DNA from: Rugamonas sp045984285 | GTDB lineage: Bacteria > Pseudomonadota > Gammaproteobacteria > Burkholderiales > Burkholderiaceae_D | Assembly (NCBI RefSeq): GCF_045984285.3 | Contig: NZ_JBJQIK030000005.1 | Span: forward strand, 1-64,000 | Length of the DNA stretch: 64,000 nucleotides | Direction of reading: 5' to 3' | Shown: in pieces, positions 8,346 to 16,992 of the stretch | Numbering within the stretch: position 1 is the first letter of the stretch | Layout of the letters: every line of letters starts with the position of its first letter | The notes under the pieces: generated by a model | Told to the model about the DNA's origin: nothing | The model's database searches: none | Seen by the model: the letters and a program-made list of their open reading frames with translations, nothing else | Program-made: the position numbers and the translations under genes

Positions 8346-9776
8346 ATGAAACTGATCGATCGCATTTATATCAACGGCGAGTTTTTGCTGCCGCACGGCG
8401 CGGAGCTGATGGAGCTCGTCAATCCAGTAACAGGCAAGCCCGCCTCCACGCTGCGGCTGGCGGATGAAGTGGATGCGCAACGCGCCATTGCGGCGGCGAA
8501 GGCCGCCTATCCCGCATTCTCGCGCAGCAGCCGCGAACAGCGCATGGCCTGGCTGCAGCGCCTGCACGAGGTGGTGGCTGCTGCGGAAGATGAACTGGTG
8601 GACGTGATGGCCGAGGAATATGGCGGCCCGGTTGACGTGTGCCGCGGCACCGCGCGCCGCGCGGCCGCGGCATTTTCGGCCGCCCGCGCCATCCTCGCGG
8701 ACTATCAGTTCGAGCGCCAGGCGGGCATTGCGAAAGTGCAGATGGTGCCCTTGGGCGTGGTGGGTCTCATCACGCCATGGAACGCGAACTACAGCTTCAT
8801 CTGCGGCAAGCTGGCCATGGCGCTGGCGGCGGGCAGCACGGCGGTGGTCAAGCCCAGTGAACTGAGCGCAGCGCAGACCGAACTGCTCACGCGCCTGCTG
8901 CATTCGGCCGGACTGCCGCCGGGCGTCTTCAATATCCTGACGGGACGCGGCGACACGGTGGGCGCGGAATTCGTGCGCCATCCCGATATTGCGAAAATCT
9001 CCTTCACCGGCTCCACGGCGGTCGGCAAGAGCATTGCGCGCGGCGCTGCCGACACCATGAAGCGGGTGACGCTGGAGCTGGGCGGCAAATCGCCGACCAT
9101 CCTGCTGGACGATGCGGATTTCGCCCGCGCCATGCCGATCGCTGCGGCGGCTGCCACGATGAACAGCGGACAGGCCTGCCTTGCGGGCACGCGCTTGCTG
9201 GTACCGGAACATCGGCTGGCCGAAGCCGAAGCGTTGGCGGTCCAGGCTTTCATGGCGCGCAAGGTGGGCCGGCCGCGCGAGCCTGGCGTCGTCATCGGCC
9301 CCATGGTCACGCAGAAGCAGTATGAGCGCGTGCAGGCGCTGATCCGCCGCGGCGTGGAAGAGGGTGCGCGGCTGCTGTGCGGCGGCGAAGGCAAGCCGGA
9401 AGGCCTGGAAGACGGCTTCTTCGTCAGGCCCACGGTGTTCAGCGCTGTGCGTAACGATATGACGATTGCGCGCGAAGAGATCTTCGGGCCCGTGCTGTCC
9501 ATCATCAGCTACCGCAGCGAAGAGGAAGCGATCGAGATCGCGAACGACACGTCCTACGGCCTGCATGGCTATGTGTTTTCCGGCGACGTGGAGCGCGCGC
9601 GGCGCGTGGCGGACCAGATCATTGCCGGACGCGTTTTCATCAATGGGCTGTATGATGAACCCGCCGCACCCTTCGGCGGCTTCCGCCAATCGGGCCTGGG
9701 CCGCGAATTTGGCGTATGGGGATTCGAAGCATACCTGGAACCGAAAGCCTTGATGGGCTATGCACAAAAGCTCTGA
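8346..9776 (+). CDS. NAD(P)-dependent aldehyde dehydrogenase
   Basis: 476 residues, the usual length. It has the Rossmann region with ITPWNANYSF and KPSEL, the FTGSTAVGKSI cofactor loop, the general-base Glu in LELGGKSPTILLDDAD and the nucleophile in MNSGQACLAGTRL, followed by EEIFGPVLS. It oxidises an aldehyde to the acid through a thioester on Cys. The substrate is not evident; an AraC regulator overlapping its 3' end suggests an inducible catabolic gene. The start MKLIDRIYING was chosen after the AGGAGAGCAGGC ribosome site; 17 more residues in frame are not expected in the family. Confidence 0.93.
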   Translation: MKLIDRIYINGEFLLPHGAELMELVNPVTGKPASTLRLADEVDAQRAIAAAKAAYPAFSRSSREQRMAWLQRLHEVVAAAEDELVDVMAEEYGGPVDVCRGTARRAAAAFSAARAILADYQFERQAGIAKVQMVPLGVVGLITPWNANYSFICGKLAMALAAGSTAVVKPSELSAAQTELLTRLLHSAGLPPGVFNILTGRGDTVGAEFVRHPDIAKISFTGSTAVGKSIARGAADTMKRVTLELGGKSPTILLDDADFARAMPIAAAAATMNSGQACLAGTRLLVPEHRLAEAEALAVQAFMARKVGRPREPGVVIGPMVTQKQYERVQALIRRGVEEGARLLCGGEGKPEGLEDGFFVRPTVFSAVRNDMTIAREEIFGPVLSIISYRSEEEAIEIANDTSYGLHGYVFSGDVERARRVADQIIAGRVFINGLYDEPAAPFGGFRQSGLGREFGVWGFEAYLEPKALMGYAQKL

Positions 9777-10680
9777 CGACCTGCTGGCATCGCTGCGCGG
9801 ACAGGTGCTGCGCCGTTTCGACGGCCTGCCTGCCGCGCAGCGCGAAGTGAAAACGGCGATACCGTGGCTGTCGCTGATCCGCCTGTCCGCACCCACGCCG
9901 GCAGGGCGCGGCATGCTCACGCCTTCCGCCTGCCTGCTGGTGCAGGGCGGGAAGCAGATGCTGATCGGGCAGGAAGTACTGGCCTACGGCCCTGCGAACT
10001 ACGTGCTGACTGCGGTTGACCTGCCGGTGTCGGGGCAGGTGACGCACGCCAGCGCCAGGCAGCCCTATCTCGGCATCCGCATCGATTTCACGCCGCGCGA
10101 AGTGGCGGACTTCATGCTGGAGATGCAGCTGCAGCCGCCCGCAGTGGCCGAGGCGCCGCCAGCCGCCTATGTGGAGCGGGCGGATGAAGCGCTGCTCGCC
10201 GTCTTCGAACGCCTGCTGCAGCTGCTCGAGCGTCCGCGCGATGTGCCGGTGCTGGCGCGGCTGCTCAAGCAGGAGCTGATCTATCACTTCCTGATGGCGC
10301 CGGGCGGGGGCAGCCTGGCCCATGCCGTATCCGGCGGCGCGCGGGAAAAGGCCGTCGGCGAAGCAATCAACTGGATCCGTGACCACTACGACCAGCCTTT
10401 GCGCATCGAATCGCTGGCGAAGACAGTGCGTCTGAGCCCTTCCGTGCTGCACAGGCGCTTCAAGGCGGTGACGGTGATGAGCCCCTTGCAGTACCAGAAG
10501 CAGGTGCGCCTGCTGGAAGCGCGCAAGCTGCTGATGGCGGGCGGCGTGGAAGCGGCCACCGTGGCCTACCGCGTAGGCTACGAAAGCCCGTCCCAGTTCA
10601 GCCGCGAATACCGCAGGCTGTTCGGCGCCACGCCCTTGCAGGACGCCGAACAGCTGCGCGGCCAGTACCTGGAGCCTTAG
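9760..10680 (+). CDS. AraC-family transcriptional regulator
   Basis: 306 residues. The N-terminal part (about 20-180) matches the AraC_N cupin-like ligand domain (PCVLLVQG-like string SACLLVQGGKQMLIG, then YLGIRIDF). The C-terminal 100 residues contain two helix-turn-helix units: IESLAKTVRLSPSVLHRRFK and the signature VAYRVGYESPSQFSREYRRL. It overlaps the aldehyde dehydrogenase gene by 17 bases and is likely co-transcribed with it and regulates it (inference). Its stop codon overlaps the convergent SDR gene stop by four bases. Confidence 0.92.
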   Translation: MHKSSDDLLASLRGQVLRRFDGLPAAQREVKTAIPWLSLIRLSAPTPAGRGMLTPSACLLVQGGKQMLIGQEVLAYGPANYVLTAVDLPVSGQVTHASARQPYLGIRIDFTPREVADFMLEMQLQPPAVAEAPPAAYVERADEALLAVFERLLQLLERPRDVPVLARLLKQELIYHFLMAPGGGSLAHAVSGGAREKAVGEAINWIRDHYDQPLRIESLAKTVRLSPSVLHRRFKAVTVMSPLQYQKQVRLLEARKLLMAGGVEAATVAYRVGYESPSQFSREYRRLFGATPLQDAEQLRGQYLEP

Positions 10681-11426
10681 GCTGCGAAACCGCCGTCGAT
10701 ATTCAGGCTGGCGCCCGTCACATAAGCAGCTTCCGGGCTGGCCAGGTAGGCGGTAAGGCCTGCGATTTCCTCCGGCGTGCCATGGCGCGGCAGCGCCATC
10801 AGACCGTGCAGGCTGGCCGCGAAATCGCTGTTCTCCGGGTTCATGTCGGTATTCACAGGGCCCGGCTGCACATTGTTGATGGTGATGCCGCGTGGGCCGA
10901 GGTCCCGCGACAGGCCCTGCACCAGTCCTTTCAACGCCGACTTGCTCATGGCGTAGGCCGCGCCGCCGGCAAAGGGCATGCGGTCGGCATTGGTGCTGCC
11001 GATATTGATGACGCGGCCGCCGCTGCCCATATGCGCCAGCGCAGCCTTGGTGGCCACAAACACGGCGCGCACGTTGACAGCGACGGTAAGGTCGAAGTCT
11101 TCCAGCGAGAATTCGCTCACGTCGCCGAGGCGCAGCACGCCGGCATTGTTTACCAGGATGTCGATCGCGCCATATTCTTTAGCGACGTCGTTGATGGATT
11201 TGGTGACGGCATCAGCGTCGGCGGCATCGGCGCGTATGGCAAGGGCGCGGCCGCCGGCAGCTTCGATTTCCCGCACCAGGGCATAGGCCGTATCGGCCGA
11301 GCTCTGGTAGCTGAATGCCACGGTTGCGCCTTCCGCGGCGAGGCGGCGGACGATGGCGGCGCCGATGCCGCGCGAGCCGCCGGTGACGAAAGCGGTTTTG
11401 CCTTGCAGTTTGGTCGAGGTGTTCAT
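10677..11426 (-). CDS. SDR-family oxidoreductase
   Basis: 249 residues, classical short-chain dehydrogenase size. Glycine motif TGGSRGIGAAIVRRL for NAD(P) binding, NNAG in ILVNNAGVLRLGDVS, catalytic Ser in INIGSTNADRMP, and YAMSKSALKGLVQGL with the catalytic Tyr-x3-Lys. The tail GASLNIDGGFAA is typical of FabG-like members. Substrate unknown. An AAAGGAACC site precedes the ATG; the longer in-frame extension lacks family similarity. It is divergent from a LysR regulator across 116 bases, which is the usual layout for a LysR target gene. Confidence 0.93.
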   Translation of the reverse strand: MNTSTKLQGKTAFVTGGSRGIGAAIVRRLAAEGATVAFSYQSSADTAYALVREIEAAGGRALAIRADAADADAVTKSINDVAKEYGAIDILVNNAGVLRLGDVSEFSLEDFDLTVAVNVRAVFVATKAALAHMGSGGRVINIGSTNADRMPFAGGAAYAMSKSALKGLVQGLSRDLGPRGITINNVQPGPVNTDMNPENSDFAASLHGLMALPRHGTPEEIAGLTAYLASPEAAYVTGASLNIDGGFAA

Positions 11427-11504
11427 GATGGTTCCTTTCGGTTTAAGTTGAATTGCGATGGACTCAGTATGGTCCCGACATTGCGTGCTGACTAGATGGT
11501 AATA

Positions 11505-11534
11505 TTGGCAATCACTTTCAACCATTGGTATAAA
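11505..11534 (+). promoter_or_regulatory. Predicted sigma-70 promoter of the LysR gene
   Basis: A -35 box TTGGCA (11505-11510) and a -10 box TATAAA (11529-11534) are separated by 18 bases. Transcription would begin about two bases before the LysR ATG at 11543, so the mRNA may be leaderless; no ribosome site at normal distance is seen. Confidence 0.5.
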
Positions 11535-11542
11535 ATAAGGGC

Positions 11543-12466
11543 ATGGAACCGCTCAGCCATCTTGACTCCTTTATCGCCAGCGCCGAAGGCGGCAGCTTCT
11601 CGGTCGCCGCGCGCCGTCTCGGTTTGACGCCCGCTGCGGTCAGCAAGAACGTGGCGCGGCTGGAGGCCGGCCTCGGCGTGCGCCTGTTCCAGCGCAGCAC
11701 GCGCAGCCTGGCCCTGACCGAGGCAGGCGAGCGCTTCCTGCGCCAGGTAAGCGCGCCGTTCGCCGAGCTGCAGGGCGCGGTGGCCGATGTGGCGCGCGAA
11801 GGGGGCAGGCCGTCCGGCGTGCTGAAGGTCGGCGTGGCGGTGGCTTTCGGCAGGCAGTACCTGCTGCCCCTATTGGGGCAATTCCTGGCGCGTTATCCGG
11901 ATGTGGTGCCGGACTGGCATTTCGATAACCGTCCGGTAGACCTGATTGCGGACGGCTTCGACGTGGCCATTGGCGGCGGCATCGAACTCACGCCGGGCGT
12001 GGTGGCGCGCGAACTGTCGCGCATTGCGGTGCTGGTGGTGGCGTCGCCCGCCTTCATGGCAGGACGCGAGATGCCGCGTAGCCCGGCGGACCTGGCGCAG
12101 CTGGATGGGATTGCGCGGCGCTCGCCGAGTTCGGGACGCCTGCGCAGCTGGACGCTGCGCAATCCGGAAGGCGAGGAAGCGCTGGCGGAGTTCCGGGTGG
12201 TGGCAATGTTCGACGATCCCGAAGCCATGGCCGACGCGGCGGCGCATGGCCTCGGCATTGCGATGATCCCGGCGCCGCACGCGGCGCCGTATCTGGCCAG
12301 CGGGCGCCTGGTGCGCCTGCTGCCGGAATGGAAGGCCGATGCCGGGCCGCTGGCGGTGTACTACTCCAGCAAGAGGCTGCTGCCGGCGAAGACGCGGGTT
12401 TTCGTCGATTTCATCGTCGACGAGTTCCGCGCCTCCGGCTTCGCCACCCGCATCGGCAATCCCTAG
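11543..12466 (+). CDS. LysR-family transcriptional regulator
   Basis: 307 residues. The winged helix-turn-helix starts at once (LSHLDSFIASAEGGSFSVAA, then RLGLTPAAVSKNVARLEAGLG, residues about 4-62), so the N-terminus fits this ATG. The substrate-binding domain follows, with VGVAVAFGRQYLLPLLGQFL and GLGIAMIPAPHAAPYLASGR. It is divergent from the SDR gene and probably controls it and itself (family knowledge plus context). The 3' end faces the S9 peptidase-like gene with only three bases between them. Confidence 0.93.
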   Translation: MEPLSHLDSFIASAEGGSFSVAARRLGLTPAAVSKNVARLEAGLGVRLFQRSTRSLALTEAGERFLRQVSAPFAELQGAVADVAREGGRPSGVLKVGVAVAFGRQYLLPLLGQFLARYPDVVPDWHFDNRPVDLIADGFDVAIGGGIELTPGVVARELSRIAVLVVASPAFMAGREMPRSPADLAQLDGIARRSPSSGRLRSWTLRNPEGEEALAEFRVVAMFDDPEAMADAAAHGLGIAMIPAPHAAPYLASGRLVRLLPEWKADAGPLAVYYSSKRLLPAKTRVFVDFIVDEFRASGFATRIGNP

Positions 12467-12469
12467 CCT

Positions 12470-14434
12470 TTACTTCAGGTTCTTTTCAAGGAAGGCTTCC
12501 ACGCGGCGCCAGAAGTCGATCTTGTTTTCCGGCCGCGACCAGCTTTGTTCGCTATCGTTGTAGAGGATCCATTCTGGTTTGTTGCCAGCCTCGGCCAACG
12601 CTTTGCGCATTTCGCGGCCATGGTCGATTGAAATGCGTGGGTCGCCGCTGCCGTATGCCAGCAGCAGCGGAGACTTGATCTTCGGGGCGAGCAGGATGGG
12701 CGCATGCGCCTTCAGCATATCGGCGTCCTTGACCGGATCGCCGACCAGCGCCGGCGCGGAATAGTCGTGCAGCGTGCCCGCAGTATCCGACCATTGGCTG
12801 TCGTGCATATTCCGCGGGTCGGTAATCGCAAGCCAGGCAACCCCGCACCTGTAGAGGGCCGGATCTTTGGCAAGGCCCATCAGCACTGAATAGCCGCCGT
12901 AGCCGCCGCCCGCTATGCAGACACGGTTGCCATCCACCAGACCTTTATCGACGGCATAGCGTAGCGCGTCGTTCACATCGTCCTGCATGCGCTGTCCCCA
13001 TTGCTTCCACCCCGCCTTGAAGTGCGCTTGCCCGTACCCTTTGCTGCCGCGGAATTCCGGTTCGATAACAACGTAGCCTCGCGACGCGAGAAACTGCGCT
13101 TCCGGATTCCAGTTCCAGAAGACGCCACGTTGCCAAGGGCCGTCGTGCACCAGCACGACAGCGGGCCGGGGCTTCGTGGCCTTGAGCGGTGTTGCGGTGA
13201 TCCAGACCGGCAGATGTGCGCCGTCCCGTGTTTTCGCCGCGTGCATGTCAAGCTGGGCCATCTGTTCCGGGTCGATATTGGGACGCGATGCTCCGATGCG
13301 CTGCCATTTGTCGTCCGTAACGCTGTAGAGCAGGTATTCCACAGGGCTTGCATCCGCATAAGACATGATCAAAACCCGTTTCGGGTTGATGCAGGCGGTA
13401 CAGTTAACAATGTTGATACGGCCGGGAAGCATTTCATCCACTTTTTTCTGCACGTTCTTCATCGCCGGCGTGAACCATGTGATGACTTCGGAATCTCCTT
13501 CCGTGCTGACGCCGACGAGGGTGTTGGTGCCGTATTCGTAGATGCCACCAGCCCTGCTGTCAAAGCCCGGTGTCTCGACGATGGACTCGGATACCGGTTT
13601 GTTGGCGGCAAAGTCAAATTTATGGACAGCTTCGGTACCTGCAGTACCGCTCGGCACCGACACGTAAAGCTGGTCCCTGTCGATGTAGGCCGGGCTGAAG
13701 GGTTCCTCCGCCACCTGGAAAGTGGCGAGTTCCTGCCATTTGCCGTTGGGCGCGCGCCAATGCAGGGTTTGTTTGCCACCGTCGGCCGTGTAGCCACCGA
13801 TCACGCCACCGACATTGTCGAGGTGCAGGCTCTTGAATGGTAACTTCGGCAGCTCGTCGAGAGCGCGATGCGCGCCCGTCGCAACGTTGAGCGAGCGCAG
13901 CGTCACATGTGAGAGGTCGACGCCGGGCCCGTAGTGGGGTTCGATGACGATAACGGTATTGGTGCCAGGCGGATTGCGCGACGCGGGGACATTGTAAGGT
14001 TCGAGCGGGTTGTTGCCGCCGGCCGGAAATTCGGTATCCCAGGTAAATTTGATCAGTACCCGTATGTGCTTGCCCTCGCGATCTACGGAAAGCAGTCCCG
14101 GGTAACGTGGTTTCTTTAGCGAAACGGCATTCGGATCACTTAGGCTGAACACCAGATAATCGTCGCTGACCCAGCGAACATTGCTGATATCGAATTTGCT
14201 GAAAGTGGCAACCACCTTCGATGCTTCTCTTCCATCCAGGTCCACAACGGTGAGCTTATTGCGCCCATCGGGGGCGCCATTCAACAATGCCATCCATCGT
14301 GCGGACGGGGCAAGCGCAGCGTGTTGGACTGCGGCAGGCTGGAAGAATGCGTCGACTGGTGGTGCTGAAGCGGCGCTCGCCATTAAGGGAAACGCCAAAG
14401 CATTGAGGCTCAACAGACGGGTGATGTAACGCAT
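12470..14434 (-). CDS. S9 prolyl-oligopeptidase-like protein, catalytic Ser and His lost
   Basis: 654 residues: signal peptide (about 1-25), a beta-propeller half, and a C-terminal alpha/beta-hydrolase domain (about 400-654) of the S9 (acylaminoacyl/dipeptidyl peptidase) family. In active members the nucleophile sits in GxSYGGY; here the string is AGGGYGGYSVL, with Gly at residue 511 (codon 12902-12904). The Asp is kept (residue 598, GSGDPRIS), but the usual EGHGF site reads SEQSW, putting Gln at residue 630 for the catalytic His. Both changes were read directly from the DNA, and the frame is otherwise intact. It is therefore probably not a peptidase and may bind peptides or act as a scaffold. 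The start at MRYITRLLSL follows an AAGGGG site; the longer frame has no signal-like N-terminus. Confidence 0.88.
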   Translation of the reverse strand: MRYITRLLSLNALAFPLMASAASAPPVDAFFQPAAVQHAALAPSARWMALLNGAPDGRNKLTVVDLDGREASKVVATFSKFDISNVRWVSDDYLVFSLSDPNAVSLKKPRYPGLLSVDREGKHIRVLIKFTWDTEFPAGGNNPLEPYNVPASRNPPGTNTVIVIEPHYGPGVDLSHVTLRSLNVATGAHRALDELPKLPFKSLHLDNVGGVIGGYTADGGKQTLHWRAPNGKWQELATFQVAEEPFSPAYIDRDQLYVSVPSGTAGTEAVHKFDFAANKPVSESIVETPGFDSRAGGIYEYGTNTLVGVSTEGDSEVITWFTPAMKNVQKKVDEMLPGRINIVNCTACINPKRVLIMSYADASPVEYLLYSVTDDKWQRIGASRPNIDPEQMAQLDMHAAKTRDGAHLPVWITATPLKATKPRPAVVLVHDGPWQRGVFWNWNPEAQFLASRGYVVIEPEFRGSKGYGQAHFKAGWKQWGQRMQDDVNDALRYAVDKGLVDGNRVCIAGGGYGGYSVLMGLAKDPALYRCGVAWLAITDPRNMHDSQWSDTAGTLHDYSAPALVGDPVKDADMLKAHAPILLAPKIKSPLLLAYGSGDPRISIDHGREMRKALAEAGNKPEWILYNDSEQSWSRPENKIDFWRRVEAFLEKNLK

Positions 14435-14474
14435 GCGGGACACTATTTCCCCTTTGTAATTTTGTGTGTTAGCT

Positions 14475-14502
14475 AAAATACCAATAATGTGACGAATTGC
14501 AA
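14475..14502 (-). promoter_or_regulatory. Predicted promoter of the S9-like gene
   Basis: On the minus strand a TTGCAA -35 box (14497-14502) and a TATTTT -10 box (14475-14480) are 16 bases apart, upstream of the AAGGGG ribosome site and the ATG at 14434. It is back to back with the promoter of the DHH gene. Confidence 0.42.
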
Positions 14503-14510
14503 AGAAAAAA

Positions 14511-14539
14511 TTGTTGAGGTGAACTGCCCGCATTACAAT
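14511..14539 (+). promoter_or_regulatory. Predicted sigma-70 promoter of the DHH phosphoesterase gene
   Basis: A -35 box TTGTTG (14511-14516), a 17-base spacer and a -10 box TACAAT (14534-14539). The predicted leader is about 45 bases and carries an AAAGG ribosome site (14579-14583) eight bases before the ATG. Confidence 0.6.
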
Positions 14540-14591
14540 GGGCCGTCCGCCCGTGAAACGGCCTCGCTTAACTTGAGTAAAGGTGTAATCC

Positions 14592-15527
14592 ATGTCTGAT
14601 GCGAAGAAATTCCGTCTCGTTACCCGCAGCGATTTCGATGGCCTGGTGTGTGCCGTGCTTCTCAAGCATCTTGACCTGATCGACGAGATCCTGTTCGTGC
14701 ATCCGAAGGATATGCAGGACGGGAAGGTGGCCATCACCGACCGCGACATCACCACCAATCTGCCTTATGTGGCAAGCGCCCACCTGGCGTTCGACCACCA
14801 CCTGTCGGAAACCATCCGCAATACCGGCGAGCGTAAAAACCACATCATCCACGCGGAAGCGCCGTCTGCAGCCCGCGTGGTATACGACTATTACGGCGGC
14901 CTGAAAGCTTTCCCCAAAGCCTGGGACGATATGATGGCGGCCGTGGACAAGGGCGATTCGGCCCAGTTCAACCGCGAAGAAGTACTGAATCCCCAGGGCT
15001 GGGACCTGCTGAACTTCCTGATGGATGCGCGTACGGGCCTGGGCCGCTTCCGCGAGTTCCGCATCTCGAACTACAGCCTGATGATGGACCTGATCGATTA
15101 CTGCCGTAATCACACCATCGACGAGATCATGGCGCTGCCGGACGTGAAGGAGCGCAAGGACCTGTACTTCGAGCACGCTGAGAAGTGCAAGGAACAGATC
15201 AAGCGCTGCGCCACCATCCACAAGAACCTGGTGGTGCTGGACCTGCGCAAGGAAGAGGTGATCTTTGCCGGCAACCGCTTCATCATCTATGCGATGTACC
15301 CGGAAACCAATATCTCGATCCACGTGCTGTGGGGCCTGAAGAACCAGAACACCGTGTTCGCAACCGGCAAATCGATCCTGAACCGCAGCTCGAACACCAA
15401 TATCGGTGCGCTGATGCTGGAATACGGCGGCGGCGGCCACCAGAACGCGGGCACCTGCCAGGTGGACAACGAGCGTGCCGAGGAAGTGCTGGAAGCCCTG
15501 ATCCAGCGTATTACCACCGAGGGCTGA
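14592..15527 (+). CDS. DHH-family phosphoesterase
   Basis: 311 residues. The metal-binding motifs of DHH phosphoesterases are visible: RSDFDGLVCAVLL at the N-terminus, AFDHHLSE near residue 70 and the DHHA1 motif GGGGHQNAGTCQ near the C-terminus. The superfamily includes NrnA-type oligoribonucleases, c-di-AMP hydrolases and exopolyphosphatases; betaproteobacterial members are often labelled exopolyphosphatase, but the substrate cannot be assigned from sequence alone. It has its own promoter and ribosome site. The 3' end is convergent with the lipoprotein gene, six bases away. Confidence 0.85.
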   Translation: MSDAKKFRLVTRSDFDGLVCAVLLKHLDLIDEILFVHPKDMQDGKVAITDRDITTNLPYVASAHLAFDHHLSETIRNTGERKNHIIHAEAPSAARVVYDYYGGLKAFPKAWDDMMAAVDKGDSAQFNREEVLNPQGWDLLNFLMDARTGLGRFREFRISNYSLMMDLIDYCRNHTIDEIMALPDVKERKDLYFEHAEKCKEQIKRCATIHKNLVVLDLRKEEVIFAGNRFIIYAMYPETNISIHVLWGLKNQNTVFATGKSILNRSSNTNIGALMLEYGGGGHQNAGTCQVDNERAEEVLEALIQRITTEG

Positions 15528-15533
15528 TCGCCT

Positions 15534-16907
15534 TTACAGCTTGCCTTCCCTGACGTAGCCATCCGCAAAGATGGCTGCGGGGTTGGCATCTCCCGAATGG
15601 GTGCCGGGGCCATTCATCAGGCCTGCGGCCAGCCAGCCGCTGTTCCATGGCGCCAGCGAGCGTACCTGGTTCTGGCGCGGACCGGCCGCTATCGCCAGGC
15701 GCTGCTGCAGCTTTCCCTGGGCATCGAGCACCGCGAGCAGCGGCTGCGAATCTTCCGAAATGCTTGCTCCTGCCGGGTTCTGCGTGTAGCCGGTGCTGCC
15801 CGCCGCCACCATGCGGCCATCGGGCAGCGGCAGCAGGTCGAAGATGATATCGCTGCGGTCCACGTGCACCAGCTGCGTGGCGGGGGCTTTGCCCGGCTGC
15901 AGCAGGGACACGTAGGCATCCCATCCCGCCCCATCCGCGGGGCGCGAGGTCATCTGGCGGCCCGCCACCGCGATGGTCTCGCCGATCCAGCGTACAGCAT
16001 GGATTTCCGGCCGCACCGCCATGGGCGCGATGCGCGTGCCGATGCGGATGCCCGCGCTGTCGATCTCCGTCACGAACAGGCCATAGGCGAGGTCCGCGGG
16101 CACCGCCTCGTTGAAGTGCGCGGCATGGGCCAGCGCCAGCTCGGACATATCGTTCTGCACGGCGACCGCGATGCGGCCGCTGGCGCTCACGTCGAGCCGC
16201 ACGTGGGCCGGATTGGCAAGCGAAAGGAAGGGATCGAAGCCGCCGCCGATAATGGCGCGGATGCCGATCTGCAGGCCGGGTTCCACCAGCGTGCGCCAGC
16301 GCTGCGCATAGCCCGCCTGCGTCCACGCCAGGCGGTAGGCGATGACGGCGTTCATGCCGCTGCGCAGCACCAGCACCGCGTCTTCGCCCAAGGGCGCCAG
16401 GCGCGCGGCATCGCGCGTCACGTAGGGCAGCATGGAATTGCGGTCGCGGATGTAGATCGGGTCATCCATGAAGGGATCGCTGGCGGCGGCAGGATCGCTG
16501 AAGTCCTGCTCGCGCAGCAGCTTGCCGGAGGCGTCGAAGCGCAGCAGCCTCACGGCGTGGTCGGTGCCGAGAACGGCAGTCACCTCACGCGAGGGATGCT
16601 GGGTGAAGTCGAGCAGCGACCAGCCGGCAGGCGGCGACCAGCTCAGGGGATCGCCGGCGGGCTGCGGGAACAGCAGGCGCCGCTCCGGCTGGCTGAAGCC
16701 GGTGATCTTCTGTATCTCCGTCATGGCTGCCCATGCGCCGCCATGCGCGCGGACCTTGATGACGGCAGTGCCGCCCGTGGCGAACTGCAGGGGTTTCGCG
16801 TCCTGCTGCTGGCCCCCCTGCGACTGGCCGCCGCCAGCCGTGCCGCTGCCGCCGCCACAGGCGGCAAGGATGCAAAGGGAGAGGAGGAGCGCTGCGCGGG
16901 CCATCAT
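15534..16907 (-). CDS. Predicted lipoprotein, unknown function
   Basis: 457 residues. A short lipoprotein signal ends in LAACGGG (Cys about residue 16), followed by a Gly/Gln-rich linker, so the protein is probably lipid-anchored at the cell envelope. The body has repeated short strands with motifs such as AVRLLRFDASGKLLREQDF, LLPLPDGRMVAAGSTGY and LLAVLDAQGKLQQRLAI, which suggest a beta-propeller. No enzyme motif was seen. Two adjacent ATG codons are possible starts. It lies 85 bases downstream of the nitronate monooxygenase gene on the same strand. Confidence 0.75.
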   Translation of the reverse strand: MMARAALLLSLCILAACGGGSGTAGGGQSQGGQQQDAKPLQFATGGTAVIKVRAHGGAWAAMTEIQKITGFSQPERRLLFPQPAGDPLSWSPPAGWSLLDFTQHPSREVTAVLGTDHAVRLLRFDASGKLLREQDFSDPAAASDPFMDDPIYIRDRNSMLPYVTRDAARLAPLGEDAVLVLRSGMNAVIAYRLAWTQAGYAQRWRTLVEPGLQIGIRAIIGGGFDPFLSLANPAHVRLDVSASGRIAVAVQNDMSELALAHAAHFNEAVPADLAYGLFVTEIDSAGIRIGTRIAPMAVRPEIHAVRWIGETIAVAGRQMTSRPADGAGWDAYVSLLQPGKAPATQLVHVDRSDIIFDLLPLPDGRMVAAGSTGYTQNPAGASISEDSQPLLAVLDAQGKLQQRLAIAAGPRQNQVRSLAPWNSGWLAAGLMNGPGTHSGDANPAAIFADGYVREGKL

Positions 16908-16992
16908 GAACCTGGAAGGTGATGTAAGACCCGTCTATTCTATGCATCGGGAGCATCCGGAGATGTCCCGACTTTGTAGAGTTTTGTCCTGA

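Noticed and set aside
12470..14434. The S9-like gene as a broken pseudogene
   Set aside because: The frame is intact over 654 codons with signal peptide, promoter and ribosome site; only active-site residues differ, so it is better called a possible pseudoenzyme.
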